A DNA stretch of 64,000 nucleotides from an uncultured Clostridium sp. (GTDB lineage Bacteria > Bacillota > Clostridia > Oscillospirales > Acutalibacteraceae). The stretch spans positions 72,310 to 136,309 of the forward strand of contig CATZNW010000001.1 in the NCBI GenBank assembly GCA_958422185.1, given 5' to 3'. A program made the position numbers and the translations under genes. The notes beneath the pieces are model-generated. The model had not been told where the DNA came from and ran no database searches. It saw only the letters and a program-made list of their open reading frames with translations. This document shows, one piece after another, positions 9,101-18,251 of this stretch; position 1 is the first letter of the stretch, and each line of letters starts with the position of its first letter.

Positions 9101-9135
9101 AAAAATGCCCGGCGAGGGGAGCACCGCGCCGGGCA
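9101..9135 (-). terminator. rubrerythrin terminator
   Basis: Stem TGCCCGGCG / CGCCGGGCA (9106-9114 with 9127-9135) followed on the minus strand by TTTTT, 15 bases after the rubrerythrin stop. Confidence 0.85.
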
Positions 9136-9150
9136 GAATCAGGGCATAGA

Positions 9151-9693
9151 TCAATAATTTTCGGCTTTGATCTCAAAATACGCTCTGGGGTGCGAGCATA
9201 CCGGGCATATCTCCGGCGCTTCCTTGCCGATCACAATGTGTCCGCAATTGCTGCATTTCCAGATCTTATCCTCATCACGGCTGAATACCAGACCGCCCTC
9301 AACATTCTCAAGTAATTTAAGGTACCTTTGCTCGTGCTCTTTTTCGATCTTCCCTACCTCGTCAAAAAGGAAGGCGATCTCATCAAAGCCCTCTTCCCTT
9401 GCTTCTTTGGCAAATGTAGCATACATATCGGTCCATTCATAGTTTTCACCGGCAGCTGCGTCTTTCAGGTTTGCAGCCGTATCCGGAATGCCGCCGTCAT
9501 GCAGCAGCTTAAACCAGATCTTGGCGTGCTCCTTTTCATTATTTGAGGTTTCCGTAAACAGATTCGCGATCTGAACAAAGCCATCCTTCTTTGCTTTTGA
9601 CGCATAATACTGATATTTTGTATGCGCCTGGCTCTCGCCTGCAAAAGCAGCCATAAGATTGGCCTGTGTTTTGGTTCCGTCAAGCTTTTTCAT
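9151..9693 (-). CDS. rbr: rubrerythrin (peroxide-reducing diiron protein)
   Basis: Cytoplasmic peroxidase of anaerobes. The four-helix erythrin domain has the paired metal-binding motifs ESQAHTKY and NEKEHAK in the first half and EAREEGFDEIA plus IEKEHEQRY in the second. A C-terminal rubredoxin-like domain follows with CSNCGH (near residue 151) and CPVC (near 164). I chose ATG 9693, giving 180 residues, the usual length, with AAAGGT upstream; 17 extra in-frame residues before it do not resemble the family. Peroxide control is plausible, but no PerR box was found in the leader, which instead holds two small inverted repeats. Confidence 0.95.
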   Translation of the reverse strand: MKKLDGTKTQANLMAAFAGESQAHTKYQYYASKAKKDGFVQIANLFTETSNNEKEHAKIWFKLLHDGGIPDTAANLKDAAAGENYEWTDMYATFAKEAREEGFDEIAFLFDEVGKIEKEHEQRYLKLLENVEGGLVFSRDEDKIWKCSNCGHIVIGKEAPEICPVCSHPRAYFEIKAENY

Positions 9694-9924
9694 ATGATTC
9701 TTTACCTTTCTGCCCGCGGTTTTAAACATTTTACCGGAGCGCAAGCTGCGGGCTTTTTATGCGCACCGTGTTGCGGACATATTCCATGTCCGCATAAAAT
9801 GCCGCTGATATCCCGCCTTAATGGCAGGGCCTGCTCACGGCAAGAAGCAGTGCTGATTTGCCCATGGCAAATTCACACGATCTTGCAGAAAGATCCGTAT
9901 AGCACTCCTTTGCGCTTATGAATA
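9694..9924 (-). other. rubrerythrin leader with two inverted repeats
   Basis: This gap contains a perfect dyad GCGGACAT-ATTCC-ATGTCCGC (9773-9793) and a perfect ATTTGCC-CAT-GGCAAAT (9856-9872). A minus-strand TATAAT lies at about 9923-9928. No gene with a ribosome site was found. The dyads could be operator or leader structures for the rubrerythrin gene. Confidence 0.4.
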
Positions 9925-12402
9925 TTATATACCGTTTTTCCGGAATTTAGTAATGATGAGCACAAAAAGTGACCAAAACGCCTGAAAGATAACTATGTTT
10001 ACGGCATTCAGCTGGCTCATCCCGTTTGTAAACGCAAGCAAAGCAGTCACCCCGAAGCCTATTGCCGAACCAAAAGAAACAAGCGCCGAAATGATCTTTT
10101 CCGTTACAACAAGCTTGTCCGCACCGAGGATCGTTGAGATAAAGGCGTTAGTTGTTCCGTCATGAACAGCATACGCAGGGCTTTTTTCAGCAACAGCACC
10201 GCTGTATTTTTCAAAACTTCTGCCGTTTGAAGCCGTCATTACCCTGATAAATCCTTCCGGAAGATCAAATATTCTTGTTATGCTTTCCTCGTTGATATAC
10301 GGATCACAACTTCTTAGAATAACGGTCATTCCGCTTTTTTCAAGCCGTTTAAAACTTTTTTTCAGAGCCGGATCCGCAGTGTAACTGACTATAAACATTG
10401 CGGAAATTTTGCCGGCAACTGCAAGATACAGGGCTTTTCTGCCCTTTCTTGTGTATTTCTTCTCATATTCTATTTTAGGCACTGCAACGCCATGATGAAT
10501 AAGGAGGTCACGGTTTCCCACAAGCACCTTTCTTTGATAGATCCATGCGGAAGTGCCCATCTTATCCTCATAGGTAATTCCCTCCGCCGTAGGCAGAATG
10601 GAATTTTGGCCTACTATGACCGAATCAAAAACGCCGGCAAGCGGACTTTTTGTTTGAATTATGACAGCTGCCGTCTGAAGAAGAGCATCGTCTATCTTGG
10701 CACCGTTGAAAGTTTTATATCCGTGAAAACAACAGGAGCGCGCCCCGAAAAGATCCGACGCTTCCATAACTATTGCGTTTGAATTATGGATATAATGTGC
10801 GCCTTCAAAGCCGCATATCATTGCTCCGCGTTTTTCCAGATTCTTTGACGCGTCGCACAATGCGTTATTTGTGGCAGTGAGAGTAACAACAGGACAGGAT
10901 ATAACCAGCCCCGCGGTGATAACGTTAAAAGCCGCAAGCCAGTCGGAATACACAAGACCTACAATAGCAAACAACGCGGCATTAAATCCTAGAATCACAG
11001 GGAAAAGAATCTTTGCAATTCTATCGGCAGGCTCGTTTGCAAAAGATATTTCCAGAAAGCTTGTAGGAAAATCTGTCTTTACACTGTATTTCAGATACGG
11101 GGTTCCGTCCAGCATATTCTTTGATATGATCTCGGCGTCCACCTCGTTTACAATATCTTCAACCGTATATTTGTCCCCGCTGTTCGTTAAATATTCAAAA
11201 TTGCGTATTATGCGCACAAGCATTCTGTATCTTCCGACTTCGCTGAGGAAGAGGCCGAAAACCGCCGCGCTGGGCAAAAGAGATCCGCCGTGAGAAATAA
11301 TATCCACACCTGCCGCGGCACAAATGCAATGCGCCAGCACAACAGCGCAGCAGACGGTGACCGGGAATTCAAAATTAATCCCCTTTTTCAAATTAAGTCC
11401 GTGAATTACAGAATTTATATTTGTAAGGACAGCTGCCGCGTAAAGGATCGTAACCGCAAGGCAGTATGCAAAATCATGATTCAGAAAAGCGGGCATGTGC
11501 CCCGTTGATCGCAATACGGCCGCCGTAAACAGAAGCGATCCGAATATAACGGTAAAAATCACCTGAAACTGCACGGAGGTCTTACTTTTGAACAGACGTT
11601 CAAGGGTATCCGTACGTTCGCTTCTGTCCCTGTAATCGCCGTGCTTGATCTTTTCGGCTTCACTCTTATCATCACCGGACAGTTCTTCCGGCGCAAACAG
11701 ACGGAACTTATTGACTTTTTCCTCCCGTCTGCGGCGAAGCTGTTCCTCGGCGATCTCCTCGTCTATATCCGGGACCTCGTCCATTTCGTCATCAAATCCG
11801 CTGAGTTTGATCTGATCGGAATGATCATATTCCTCTTCCCCTGTCTGCGGAGTATCATCCGATTCATGCGAAAGGATACGACGCGTCCTATCCAGTTCTT
11901 CAACTGCAAGGATCGTCGGTATCTCCTGAAGATCTGAGGTTTTATCAAACCTGGATTTACTTTTGATCGTAGCAGCCTTTTCAATGATCTGCGGCGGTGT
12001 TGAGCTGTATTCCTCGTCTGATGAATTTTTTCTGAAGAACCTGCTGCCGCTGTCTCTTTTTTGCGGAACGCGCATGGTTTTATCGCTGACGGCGTTTTCC
12101 GCGGATAAATCAGGCAACGTTTTTGTTTTATCTTTGTCCGATCCGGAGCTTTCCGGCTCTTTATTTCCGGGAGAGTGAAATTCTTTTACCTCTTCCTTTT
12201 CTTCAGAAGATACATCATTATGCCTGTTTTTTTCGTTTTCAGGACGATTTTTTTGCGGCGGCACATACGTCTTCACATCGCCGTCTTCCTTTTCCGCCTT
12301 CTCTGCTGCGCCTGCACCCGAGCCGATACTGCTGAGCACCTCCTGTGCCTCGCGCAAGATCTCCTCTATTGATAAGTTATTGTTATTCTGGCTCATTTCC
12401 AT
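9925..12402 (-). CDS. degenerate P-type-ATPase-like membrane protein
   Basis: About 825 residues. The first roughly 265 are charged and low-complexity (rich in E, K, D, S), then come membrane helices and a domain order like heavy-metal P-type ATPases. Every catalytic landmark is altered: the CPx metal site reads SCPVV (C503), the DKTGT phosphorylation site reads IVMEASDLFG with E547 in place of Asp, TGDN reads RSCD, and GDGxND reads HDGTTNA (H747). The fold seems retained, for example KSPLAGVF at the HP position. It therefore cannot form a phospho-enzyme and is probably a pseudo-ATPase with structural, regulatory or binding function, unknown which. It follows rlmB by 16 bases. Start uncertain: ATG 12402 or 12396 avoid overlap with rlmB, ATG 12450 would overlap it. 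Confidence 0.75.
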   Translation of the reverse strand: MEMSQNNNNLSIEEILREAQEVLSSIGSGAGAAEKAEKEDGDVKTYVPPQKNRPENEKNRHNDVSSEEKEEVKEFHSPGNKEPESSGSDKDKTKTLPDLSAENAVSDKTMRVPQKRDSGSRFFRKNSSDEEYSSTPPQIIEKAATIKSKSRFDKTSDLQEIPTILAVEELDRTRRILSHESDDTPQTGEEEYDHSDQIKLSGFDDEMDEVPDIDEEIAEEQLRRRREEKVNKFRLFAPEELSGDDKSEAEKIKHGDYRDRSERTDTLERLFKSKTSVQFQVIFTVIFGSLLFTAAVLRSTGHMPAFLNHDFAYCLAVTILYAAAVLTNINSVIHGLNLKKGINFEFPVTVCCAVVLAHCICAAAGVDIISHGGSLLPSAAVFGLFLSEVGRYRMLVRIIRNFEYLTNSGDKYTVEDIVNEVDAEIISKNMLDGTPYLKYSVKTDFPTSFLEISFANEPADRIAKILFPVILGFNAALFAIVGLVYSDWLAAFNVITAGLVISCPVVTLTATNNALCDASKNLEKRGAMICGFEGAHYIHNSNAIVMEASDLFGARSCCFHGYKTFNGAKIDDALLQTAAVIIQTKSPLAGVFDSVIVGQNSILPTAEGITYEDKMGTSAWIYQRKVLVGNRDLLIHHGVAVPKIEYEKKYTRKGRKALYLAVAGKISAMFIVSYTADPALKKSFKRLEKSGMTVILRSCDPYINEESITRIFDLPEGFIRVMTASNGRSFEKYSGAVAEKSPAYAVHDGTTNAFISTILGADKLVVTEKIISALVSFGSAIGFGVTALLAFTNGMSQLNAVNIVIFQAFWSLFVLIITKFRKNGI

Positions 12403-12418
12403 CACTCTGTTATTCGGT

Positions 12419-13189
12419 TCATATTCCGAGTCTTTGCTTAACGATTTCATACATGATCACGGAAGCCGCAACGGACGCATTCAGGCTGTTTACCTTGCCG
12501 CACATGGGAAGAGATACTGTGATATCGCACTTTTCTTTTACCAGCCGGCTGACACCGCGCCCTTCATTTCCCACAACCAGCGCAACGCCTCCGGAAAAAT
12601 CCGTTTTGCACCACGGCTGACCGTCCATATCCGCAGCATAGACCCATATATTTTTCTTTTTAAGCTGCTCGATAACGGTGCAAAGATTTGAAACGCGCGC
12701 CACTTTAACATATTCAACCGCTCCGCAAGAGGTTTTTGCAACTGCAAAATTAAGTCCCGCGCTTCTACGTTTAGGGATTATGATCCCGTGCACGCCGCAG
12801 GCCTCCGCAGAGCGAATTATCGCGCCGAGATTGCGGCTGTCCTCAATTTCATCACATATCAATAGGAAAGGGGATTCTTCCTTTTGGGCGGCGTATTCAA
12901 GGATTTCATCAACAGTTGAATATTCACGGGCCGGAACGGACGCCGCAACGCCCTGATGGTTTGCACCGGCGCACATAAAATCGAGTTTTTTTCTGTTTAC
13001 TTCTTTTACTACAAGGCCTCTGTTTCTCGCTTCAGCGATTATTCTTGTTATACTGCCCTCTTTTTCCCCTGATGAAACGTATATATTTTCAACTGCCCGG
13101 CCGCTTTTCAGCAGCTCAAGGACCGCATTTCTGCCGATCACGATAGTATCGTTTTGATCCGGCGGCCTTTTATTTGAATCAGGTTTCAC
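12419..13189 (-). CDS. rlmB: SpoU/TrmH family 23S rRNA 2'-O-methyltransferase
   Basis: A knotted SPOUT methyltransferase that methylates a ribose in rRNA using S-adenosylmethionine. The N-terminal substrate-binding domain begins VIGRNAVLELL; the catalytic knot carries the three SpoU motifs: EDSRNLGAIIRSAEACG, then VGNEGRGVS, then LPMCGKVNSLNASVAASV. I place the start at GTG 13189 because GGAGGAG lies just before it; the upstream GTG at 13204 would bury that ribosome site inside the gene. About 256 residues, usual for RlmB. RNA target inferred from family; TrmH or a YacO-type enzyme is possible. Confidence 0.9.
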   Translation of the reverse strand: MKPDSNKRPPDQNDTIVIGRNAVLELLKSGRAVENIYVSSGEKEGSITRIIAEARNRGLVVKEVNRKKLDFMCAGANHQGVAASVPAREYSTVDEILEYAAQKEESPFLLICDEIEDSRNLGAIIRSAEACGVHGIIIPKRRSAGLNFAVAKTSCGAVEYVKVARVSNLCTVIEQLKKKNIWVYAADMDGQPWCKTDFSGGVALVVGNEGRGVSRLVKEKCDITVSLPMCGKVNSLNASVAASVIMYEIVKQRLGI

Positions 13190-13318
13190 AGTCTCCTCCA
13201 GCACAAGATGAAATAGGAATATATTTTACTTATATATTATAACATTATAAAATCAATTATTCAATCAGATACGCATAAGTTTAAAGGCATTTTAACACTA
13301 AAATCCCGTATAGTATAC

Positions 13319-13350
13319 AAAGTTCCCCGAACCGAAGTCCGGGGAACTTT
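13319..13350 (-). terminator. possible terminator after the GH18-like gene
   Basis: Perfect 10-base stem AAAGTTCCCC / GGGGAACTTT, 13 bases past the stop on the minus strand. The T tract that follows is short, so efficiency is doubtful. Confidence 0.55.
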
Positions 13351-13363
13351 GCGTATTGCGGAA

Positions 13364-14434
13364 TCATTCCGCTGCGTTATTCTGAATCTTTGAATAAGCT
13401 GTATTCATGCCGTCCTCAATCGCGTTGAAAAGCGATTCGGGATGATCTGCCGGGGCATCGCACGCATAATGCCACACCATGACACCGCCCAGTCCGCAGC
13501 GGACTGCAAGCTCGGTCTTTTGCTTTATCAGGTCATATGTATTGAATGAAAAGGTCAGGCCCGTTTCTCCGGTATCTTCATACAGACCGTTTTCATCTAT
13601 TGAATCACAATATGTTTTGTAATCATACCAGTATGCGTCCTCGGTTGTGGGGCGGGCATAAAACGGAAGACCAAGAGACAGTTTGGGACGTTCATAACCT
13701 TTGTCAAGCAATGCCTCTATACTTTTTTCCGCGCTCTCATAAGTGGAATGATTGCCGTCCTCATCCCAGTTGTCATAAGACATGATCTCTATAAAATCCG
13801 TTGCCGCCATAGCCTCCGCGGTCTGATTCAAATCCCAATCCGAAAGCGCCATTCCTATTTTATAATCATTCCCCAGATATTCATCCAGTGAAACGATAAA
13901 ACCGTTAAAGCCGTCCCAGTTGACCTGATCAATAGGATATTCATAGTCAAAATAAACGCCGTCAAACCCGTATTCATCAAGCAGCGTCTTTATTTCACCC
14001 TGAAGATTCCCGCTTGAAAAAGCCTGGTTGTGAAGCTTGCCCTGATCAGCCATCTGTTCGTTCCAGTCGTTCGTCTGCAAAGTGCTTTTCGGACCTAACA
14101 GATTAACATAAAATTTCGCGTCCTCAGGCAGATACGGTTCAATATTATTATATGCGGTATCAAAATTTTCATTAAGAACGATATGACCGTTAACGTCAAA
14201 ATCCGCCATACTCATAAATATGAAATCCGTTACCTGATCAAAATGCGAATAATCAATATCCTCCGTATTCAGGAAACGGTCGCCCACCATATAAGCCGTA
14301 ACGCGGAAATCCTCTTTTGCAACCGGAGTTGCATATTCATCAAGAGGGGAAGAACACCCGGCCGCACCCGTTGCTATTGCAAGCGCGCAGACGCCGGCCA
14401 TCGCTGCTTTGGCAGCCCTACATAATTTTTTCAT
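13364..14434 (-). CDS. GH18-like lipoprotein
   Basis: A 356-residue exported protein. The signal peptide ends in the lipobox ATGAAGC, so it should be lipid-anchored outside the membrane. The remainder is a TIM-barrel of the GH18 type: FDQVTDFIFMSMADFD at strand 2, then the catalytic strand GFDGVYFDYEYP near residue 160, and YDNWDE and LGLPFYARP further on. In the DxxDxDxE signature the second Asp is Tyr (DGVYFDYE) while the last Asp and the catalytic Glu are kept, so hydrolysis of a GlcNAc polymer is possible but may be altered. ATG 14434 is chosen because GGAAAGGA lies upstream. Substrate unknown. Confidence 0.82.
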   Translation of the reverse strand: MKKLCRAAKAAMAGVCALAIATGAAGCSSPLDEYATPVAKEDFRVTAYMVGDRFLNTEDIDYSHFDQVTDFIFMSMADFDVNGHIVLNENFDTAYNNIEPYLPEDAKFYVNLLGPKSTLQTNDWNEQMADQGKLHNQAFSSGNLQGEIKTLLDEYGFDGVYFDYEYPIDQVNWDGFNGFIVSLDEYLGNDYKIGMALSDWDLNQTAEAMAATDFIEIMSYDNWDEDGNHSTYESAEKSIEALLDKGYERPKLSLGLPFYARPTTEDAYWYDYKTYCDSIDENGLYEDTGETGLTFSFNTYDLIKQKTELAVRCGLGGVMVWHYACDAPADHPESLFNAIEDGMNTAYSKIQNNAAE

Positions 14435-14467
14435 ATCAGTATCCTTTCCCGGCATGCGCCGAATACA

Positions 14468-15700
14468 TTATTGGTTTTCATCACTGAAATAGGATTTATA
14501 TGCGATCTTATACTTGCTGTTCGGAAACAGTTTCCTATGGAGCTCAACAAAATAATCGTCCGTCATGCTTGCAATGTAATCAGCAACGATCTGATTCGGC
14601 TCCTCGTCAAAATAATCGGACGAATCGTAATATTTACGCGTTTCATTGATAAAACGTATGTGATGGCGGTAGATAAGGGAAGATCGGTCCTTAGACGAAA
14701 CATCATCAAGCAGTTTATAGTAAAGTTCTTCAAACATAGGCATGATGATCTCATCATATTGCTCGTTAATATCCTTGTTTCTGTATATCACAGAGTTGTT
14801 TTCCTCTTTTGTGCGCTTAAGATCCTCATACGCCTCCCTGCTGAGCAAAATATAGTTTTTGCCGTAGCTGTTTTCGATTATATCAACCGTGAGGTTATTG
14901 ATTATAAAAGCGTTTTCACCGCCGATAATATCATTACTGAACTTGTAATCCTTGGGAATGATCTTTGCTATACGCGCATCCTGCCTGTCCTTGCCGAGAT
15001 ATGCGATCATATCGCATATCCTTACAACACAGCCCTCCAGAGTATTGGGAACCAGTCTTTTTATGGCTTCCCTGCCGCCCGTATAGCAAGATTCGACATA
15101 CTCATCAAACTCATTAAAACTTTTATTGTAAGCCGGAATATATTCCCGCTGTTCAAATTCACCGTTGTGGCAGAGGATCCCATCCAGTGTTTGCAGGCTT
15201 ATGTTTCTTGAAAAAAGATCGTCAAGCACCCTTACGCTGTGCACATTATGATTAAAATATCTTCCGGTCTCCCTGTGCAGCAAGCTGCTAAGAAAGCGTT
15301 CGCCGGCATGGCCGAACGGCGTGTGACCGATATCGTGCCCGAGAGAGATCGCTTCTATAAGATCAAGGTTAAGGCCAAGCACCGCGCCGATGTTTCTTGC
15401 AATTCTTGATACAAGCTGCACATGCAACGCGCGGCGTGTGATATCGTCATTATTATAAAACGAAAACACCTGGGTTTTATCGGCATATCTGTTATAATAC
15501 GGCAGATGGATTATCTTTTCCGTATCCCGAACAAACGCAGGGCGCCACAAGCTTGCCTTATCCCTGTTCGGATTCCTTCTTACAATATCCTCATCCTTGC
15601 AGCGGTAAGGATTTTTAACACCGTTTTTTCTGTCCTGCAGAATACGGCTTTCAAGAGAACTGCTGATCTTATTATATTTATGATTTGAATGATACGGCAA
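14468..15700 (-). CDS. dgt: dGTP triphosphohydrolase-type HD-domain protein
   Basis: Hydrolyses dNTPs to deoxynucleoside and triphosphate in characterised relatives. The HD metal-binding core is HDIGHTPFGHAGE, with an upstream RRALHVQLVSRIARNIG helix and a later VVRICDMIAYLGKDRQD segment typical of Dgt. About 410 residues. The start is read as TTG 15700: TTAGGAGG sits 7 bases before it, and the alternative GTG 15724 would place that ribosome site inside the gene. It follows radC with a short gap, so nucleotide-pool and DNA-repair genes are adjacent. Whether dGTP is the real substrate cannot be told from sequence. Confidence 0.88.
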   Translation of the reverse strand: MPYHSNHKYNKISSSLESRILQDRKNGVKNPYRCKDEDIVRRNPNRDKASLWRPAFVRDTEKIIHLPYYNRYADKTQVFSFYNNDDITRRALHVQLVSRIARNIGAVLGLNLDLIEAISLGHDIGHTPFGHAGERFLSSLLHRETGRYFNHNVHSVRVLDDLFSRNISLQTLDGILCHNGEFEQREYIPAYNKSFNEFDEYVESCYTGGREAIKRLVPNTLEGCVVRICDMIAYLGKDRQDARIAKIIPKDYKFSNDIIGGENAFIINNLTVDIIENSYGKNYILLSREAYEDLKRTKEENNSVIYRNKDINEQYDEIIMPMFEELYYKLLDDVSSKDRSSLIYRHHIRFINETRKYYDSSDYFDEEPNQIVADYIASMTDDYFVELHRKLFPNSKYKIAYKSYFSDENQ

Positions 15701-15720
15701 ACCTGCACCTCCTAACCAAA

Positions 15721-16419
15721 TCACCTGTGCTTTACAAAATATTTTGAATACCGGTTAGAATCCCTCATGGACAGAACTCCGCTTTCACCAACAATAATAT
15801 GGTCTGACAGTTCCACATTTACAGAGGAAAGTATATTTCTCACATTCAGCGTAAAATCAATGTCCGCGGCCGACGGCTCTGCAATGCCGGACGGGTGATT
15901 GTGGGCTATGATCGCCCTGCTGGCATTATCAAGCAAAACATTTTCAAGAATATCCCTTGAATTAATATCAATATGATTTATATCTCCGCTGGCAACAGTG
16001 CGGCAAGATATGATCCTGTTTGAGTTATCAATACTTGCTATTAGAAATTTTTCTCGCGTCTCAGATCTGAGAAGATTCCAAAAATAATCCGCCGCGCTCT
16101 TGCTGTCCGCCACATATTTCACATTTTCGTTCCTGCTTTTTTCACACCTTGCCTGAATATCCTTTACAAGTGTTAGAAGAACAGCCGTGTTGGGCCCGAC
16201 GCCCTTAACGGCGGCAAGCTGACGCGCGCCCGCAGAAAACACTTTGTCTATCGAGCCGAAATGAGCGAGCAGATCTTTGGCAAGAGGCTTTACATCCTTT
16301 CTGGGGATTGCGTATGTAAGCAGCAACTCAAGAGCTTCATAATCATAAACAAGGCTGGTGCTGTTTTCAAGGTACTTTTCTTTCAGCCTGCTTCTGTGAC
16401 CGGCCGTGTGATCGTTCAA
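15721..16419 (-). CDS. radC: RadC family JAB1/MPN-domain protein
   Basis: The 232-residue protein has an N-terminal helix-hairpin-helix region (AAVKGVGPNTAVLLTLVKDI) and a C-terminal JAMM metalloprotease-like domain with AIIAHNHPSG followed by the distal Asp in SAADIDFT. RadC is widespread; its role in DNA repair is doubtful and the JAMM domain suggests a peptidase or deubiquitinase-like activity of unknown target. The start is TTG 16419, with AGGAGGTG 8 bases upstream. A near-consensus promoter lies at 16448-16476. Confidence 0.93.
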   Translation of the reverse strand: MNDHTAGHRSRLKEKYLENSTSLVYDYEALELLLTYAIPRKDVKPLAKDLLAHFGSIDKVFSAGARQLAAVKGVGPNTAVLLTLVKDIQARCEKSRNENVKYVADSKSAADYFWNLLRSETREKFLIASIDNSNRIISCRTVASGDINHIDINSRDILENVLLDNASRAIIAHNHPSGIAEPSAADIDFTLNVRNILSSVNVELSDHIIVGESGVLSMRDSNRYSKYFVKHR

Positions 16420-16447
16420 TTATGCAGCACCTCCTCCGATATAAAAT

Positions 16448-16476
16448 ATTTTATCAAAATGCTATGCTTATGTCAA
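16448..16476 (-). promoter_or_regulatory. sigma-A promoter for radC
   Basis: On the minus strand TTGACA (16476-16471), 17 bases, TAAAAT (16453-16448). The radC start is about 29 bases downstream of the -10. Confidence 0.8.
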
Positions 16477-16763
16477 TGTAAGAAGCTGTTAGCCGTAAGC
16501 GATCCGCGAATATTGTTTCCGCCGTATTATAAGGCTCTGTCTGCATAAAATATCCGTACTGACTTTCAGGCTGCCGACCCTTTTATAGTTATGTGCACCA
16601 GTCTTTTTTTACCGGCGGCAAACAAAAAGTGCGGCGCGATTCATTTCCGAATCCGGGAAAACCACAAACTATATAGGCAATGATACTCTATGAAATGAAA
16701 GCCCGCGGAAGTACCGATAAAAAAACAAGCCAAAAATCTGTTGCGCATATAAGGCTTTGCTGA
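16477..16763. other. non-coding interval between radC and the symporter gene
   Basis: This 420-base divergent gap (16420-16839) holds the radC promoter at its left and the symporter promoter at 16741-16769. Between them I see no gene with a ribosome site, no known riboswitch and no tRNA. Confidence 0.5.
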
Positions 16764-16769
16764 TATAAT
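16741..16769 (+). promoter_or_regulatory. sigma-A promoter for the NSS symporter gene
   Basis: TTGCGC, 17 bases, TATAAT with TGA directly before it (extended -10). The gene starts 70 bases further on. Confidence 0.75.
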
Positions 16770-16839
16770 GTAGAAACGAACCGATAAATGACAAAATAAT
16801 AATTTTACTGTAATTTCTACCGAAAGGCGGTAAACAGAT

Positions 16840-18198
16840 ATGAACGAAGCAAAAAGAAGCACCTTTTCCGGAAGAATAGGATTTGTTCTTGCGGCAGCAG
16901 GCTCCGCAGTAGGGCTTGGAAATCTCTGGAGGTTCCCCTATCTTGCGGCAAAGTACGGCGGCGGAATTTTTCTGCTTATCTATATCATTCTGGCAGTTAC
17001 GTTTGGCTTTACCCTTATGATCACGGAAATAGCCATAGGCAGAAAGACCCACAGAAGCCCTATGGAGGCTTACGGAATACTGAATAAAAAATGGAAGTGG
17101 CTCGGCACACTTTCCACACTTGTACCGGTAATCATACTGCCTTATTACTGCGTTATAGGCGGCTGGGTAATAAAATATGCCGGCGTTATGATCATGGGCA
17201 GGGTGCAGGAGGCAGCAGGAAGCGATTATTTCTCAAATTTTATATCTCAGCCCATCGAACCGCTTATATGGTTTTTTCTTTACGCCACGGCAACTGCCGT
17301 TATCGTCTTTCTTGGCGTTGACAAAGGCATAGAAAAAATGAGCAGATACCTTATGCCTGCTCTTTTGATTCTGACCGTTGCGCTAACTGTTTTTGTAGTG
17401 TGCCAGCCCGGAGCGCTTGACGGCGTTATATATTATCTTAAGCCGGATTTCAGCAAATTAAGCGTCATGACCTTTGTTGCTGCGCTTGGTCAGTTATTCT
17501 TTTCCATGTCGCTTGCTATGGGAATCATGATAACTTATGGATCTTATTTAAAAAAGGACAGCAATATCACAACTTCCACAAGACAGATCGAGGCGTTTGA
17601 CACCATTGTTGCATTTCTTGCCGGCCTTATGATCGTGCCCGCCGTTTTCGTTTATTCAGGCGGAGATGAGACCGCTCTTGGGCAGGGGCCGAGCCTAATG
17701 TTTGTTACGCTGCCCAAAGTTTTCGCGGAAATGCCCTTCGGTTCGGCAGTAGGAGCGGCATTCTTTATACTTGTGCTTTTCGCCGCGCTTACAAGCTCTG
17801 TTTCCGTTATGGAGGCGATCGTTGCCGGTATGACAGACAAATTTAAGATGGAACGAAAAAAAGCCGCGCTTATCGTTTACGCATACGCGCTTATTATAGG
17901 TATCTTCTGTGCTTTCGGGTTCAGTATCTGGAAAAAGTTTACAATCATGGATCTGAGCATACTGGATTTTCTTGATTTCATATCAAACAGCGTTATGATG
18001 CCGATAGTAGGTATGCTCACATGCATATTTGTAGGCTTTGTAATCAAGCCGAAAGCCGTTACGGATGAAGTGGAGCTGAACGGCAGATTCAAAGAAAAGA
18101 AGTTTTACACGGTCATGGTAAAATGGATTGCGCCGGTATGCATACTGGCAATACTTGTAAGTTCCGTTTTAAACACGCTCGGCATAGTGACAATTTAG
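16840..18198 (+). CDS. neurotransmitter:sodium symporter (NSS) family transporter
   Basis: A 452-residue polytopic membrane protein. The first helix carries the NSS sodium/substrate motif GSAVGLGNLWRFPYL, and helix 2 follows with GGGIFLLIYIILAVTFG; LITEIAIGRKTHR and PYYCVIGGWVIKYA are also family-typical. About eleven hydrophobic segments are visible, the bacterial (MhsT-like) form. NSS proteins import amino acids, often tryptophan or other hydrophobic ones, with Na+; the substrate is not determined here. Ribosome site GAAAGGCGG is 9 bases before the start. Monocistronic: own promoter and terminator. Confidence 0.93.
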   Translation: MNEAKRSTFSGRIGFVLAAAGSAVGLGNLWRFPYLAAKYGGGIFLLIYIILAVTFGFTLMITEIAIGRKTHRSPMEAYGILNKKWKWLGTLSTLVPVIILPYYCVIGGWVIKYAGVMIMGRVQEAAGSDYFSNFISQPIEPLIWFFLYATATAVIVFLGVDKGIEKMSRYLMPALLILTVALTVFVVCQPGALDGVIYYLKPDFSKLSVMTFVAALGQLFFSMSLAMGIMITYGSYLKKDSNITTSTRQIEAFDTIVAFLAGLMIVPAVFVYSGGDETALGQGPSLMFVTLPKVFAEMPFGSAVGAAFFILVLFAALTSSVSVMEAIVAGMTDKFKMERKKAALIVYAYALIIGIFCAFGFSIWKKFTIMDLSILDFLDFISNSVMMPIVGMLTCIFVGFVIKPKAVTDEVELNGRFKEKKFYTVMVKWIAPVCILAILVSSVLNTLGIVTI

Positions 18199-18206
18199 AT
18201 AAAAAT

Positions 18207-18242
18207 AAAGCTCCGGCGCATATAAAATGCGCCGGAGCTTTG
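18207..18242. terminator. bidirectional terminator after the symporter gene
   Basis: Stem AAAGCTCCGGCGCA with its complement (18207-18220 / 18228-18241), T-rich on both flanks; shared with the converging heavy-metal-domain gene. Confidence 0.88.
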
Positions 18243-18251
18243 TCTGTAACC

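Noticed and set aside
9622..9921. 99-codon plus-strand frame over the rubrerythrin leader
   Set aside because: No ribosome site, unusual composition and overlap with the rubrerythrin gene.
16641..17052. Minus-strand frames in the radC-symporter gap
   Set aside because: They run into the symporter gene antisense, lack ribosome sites and contain the symporter promoter.
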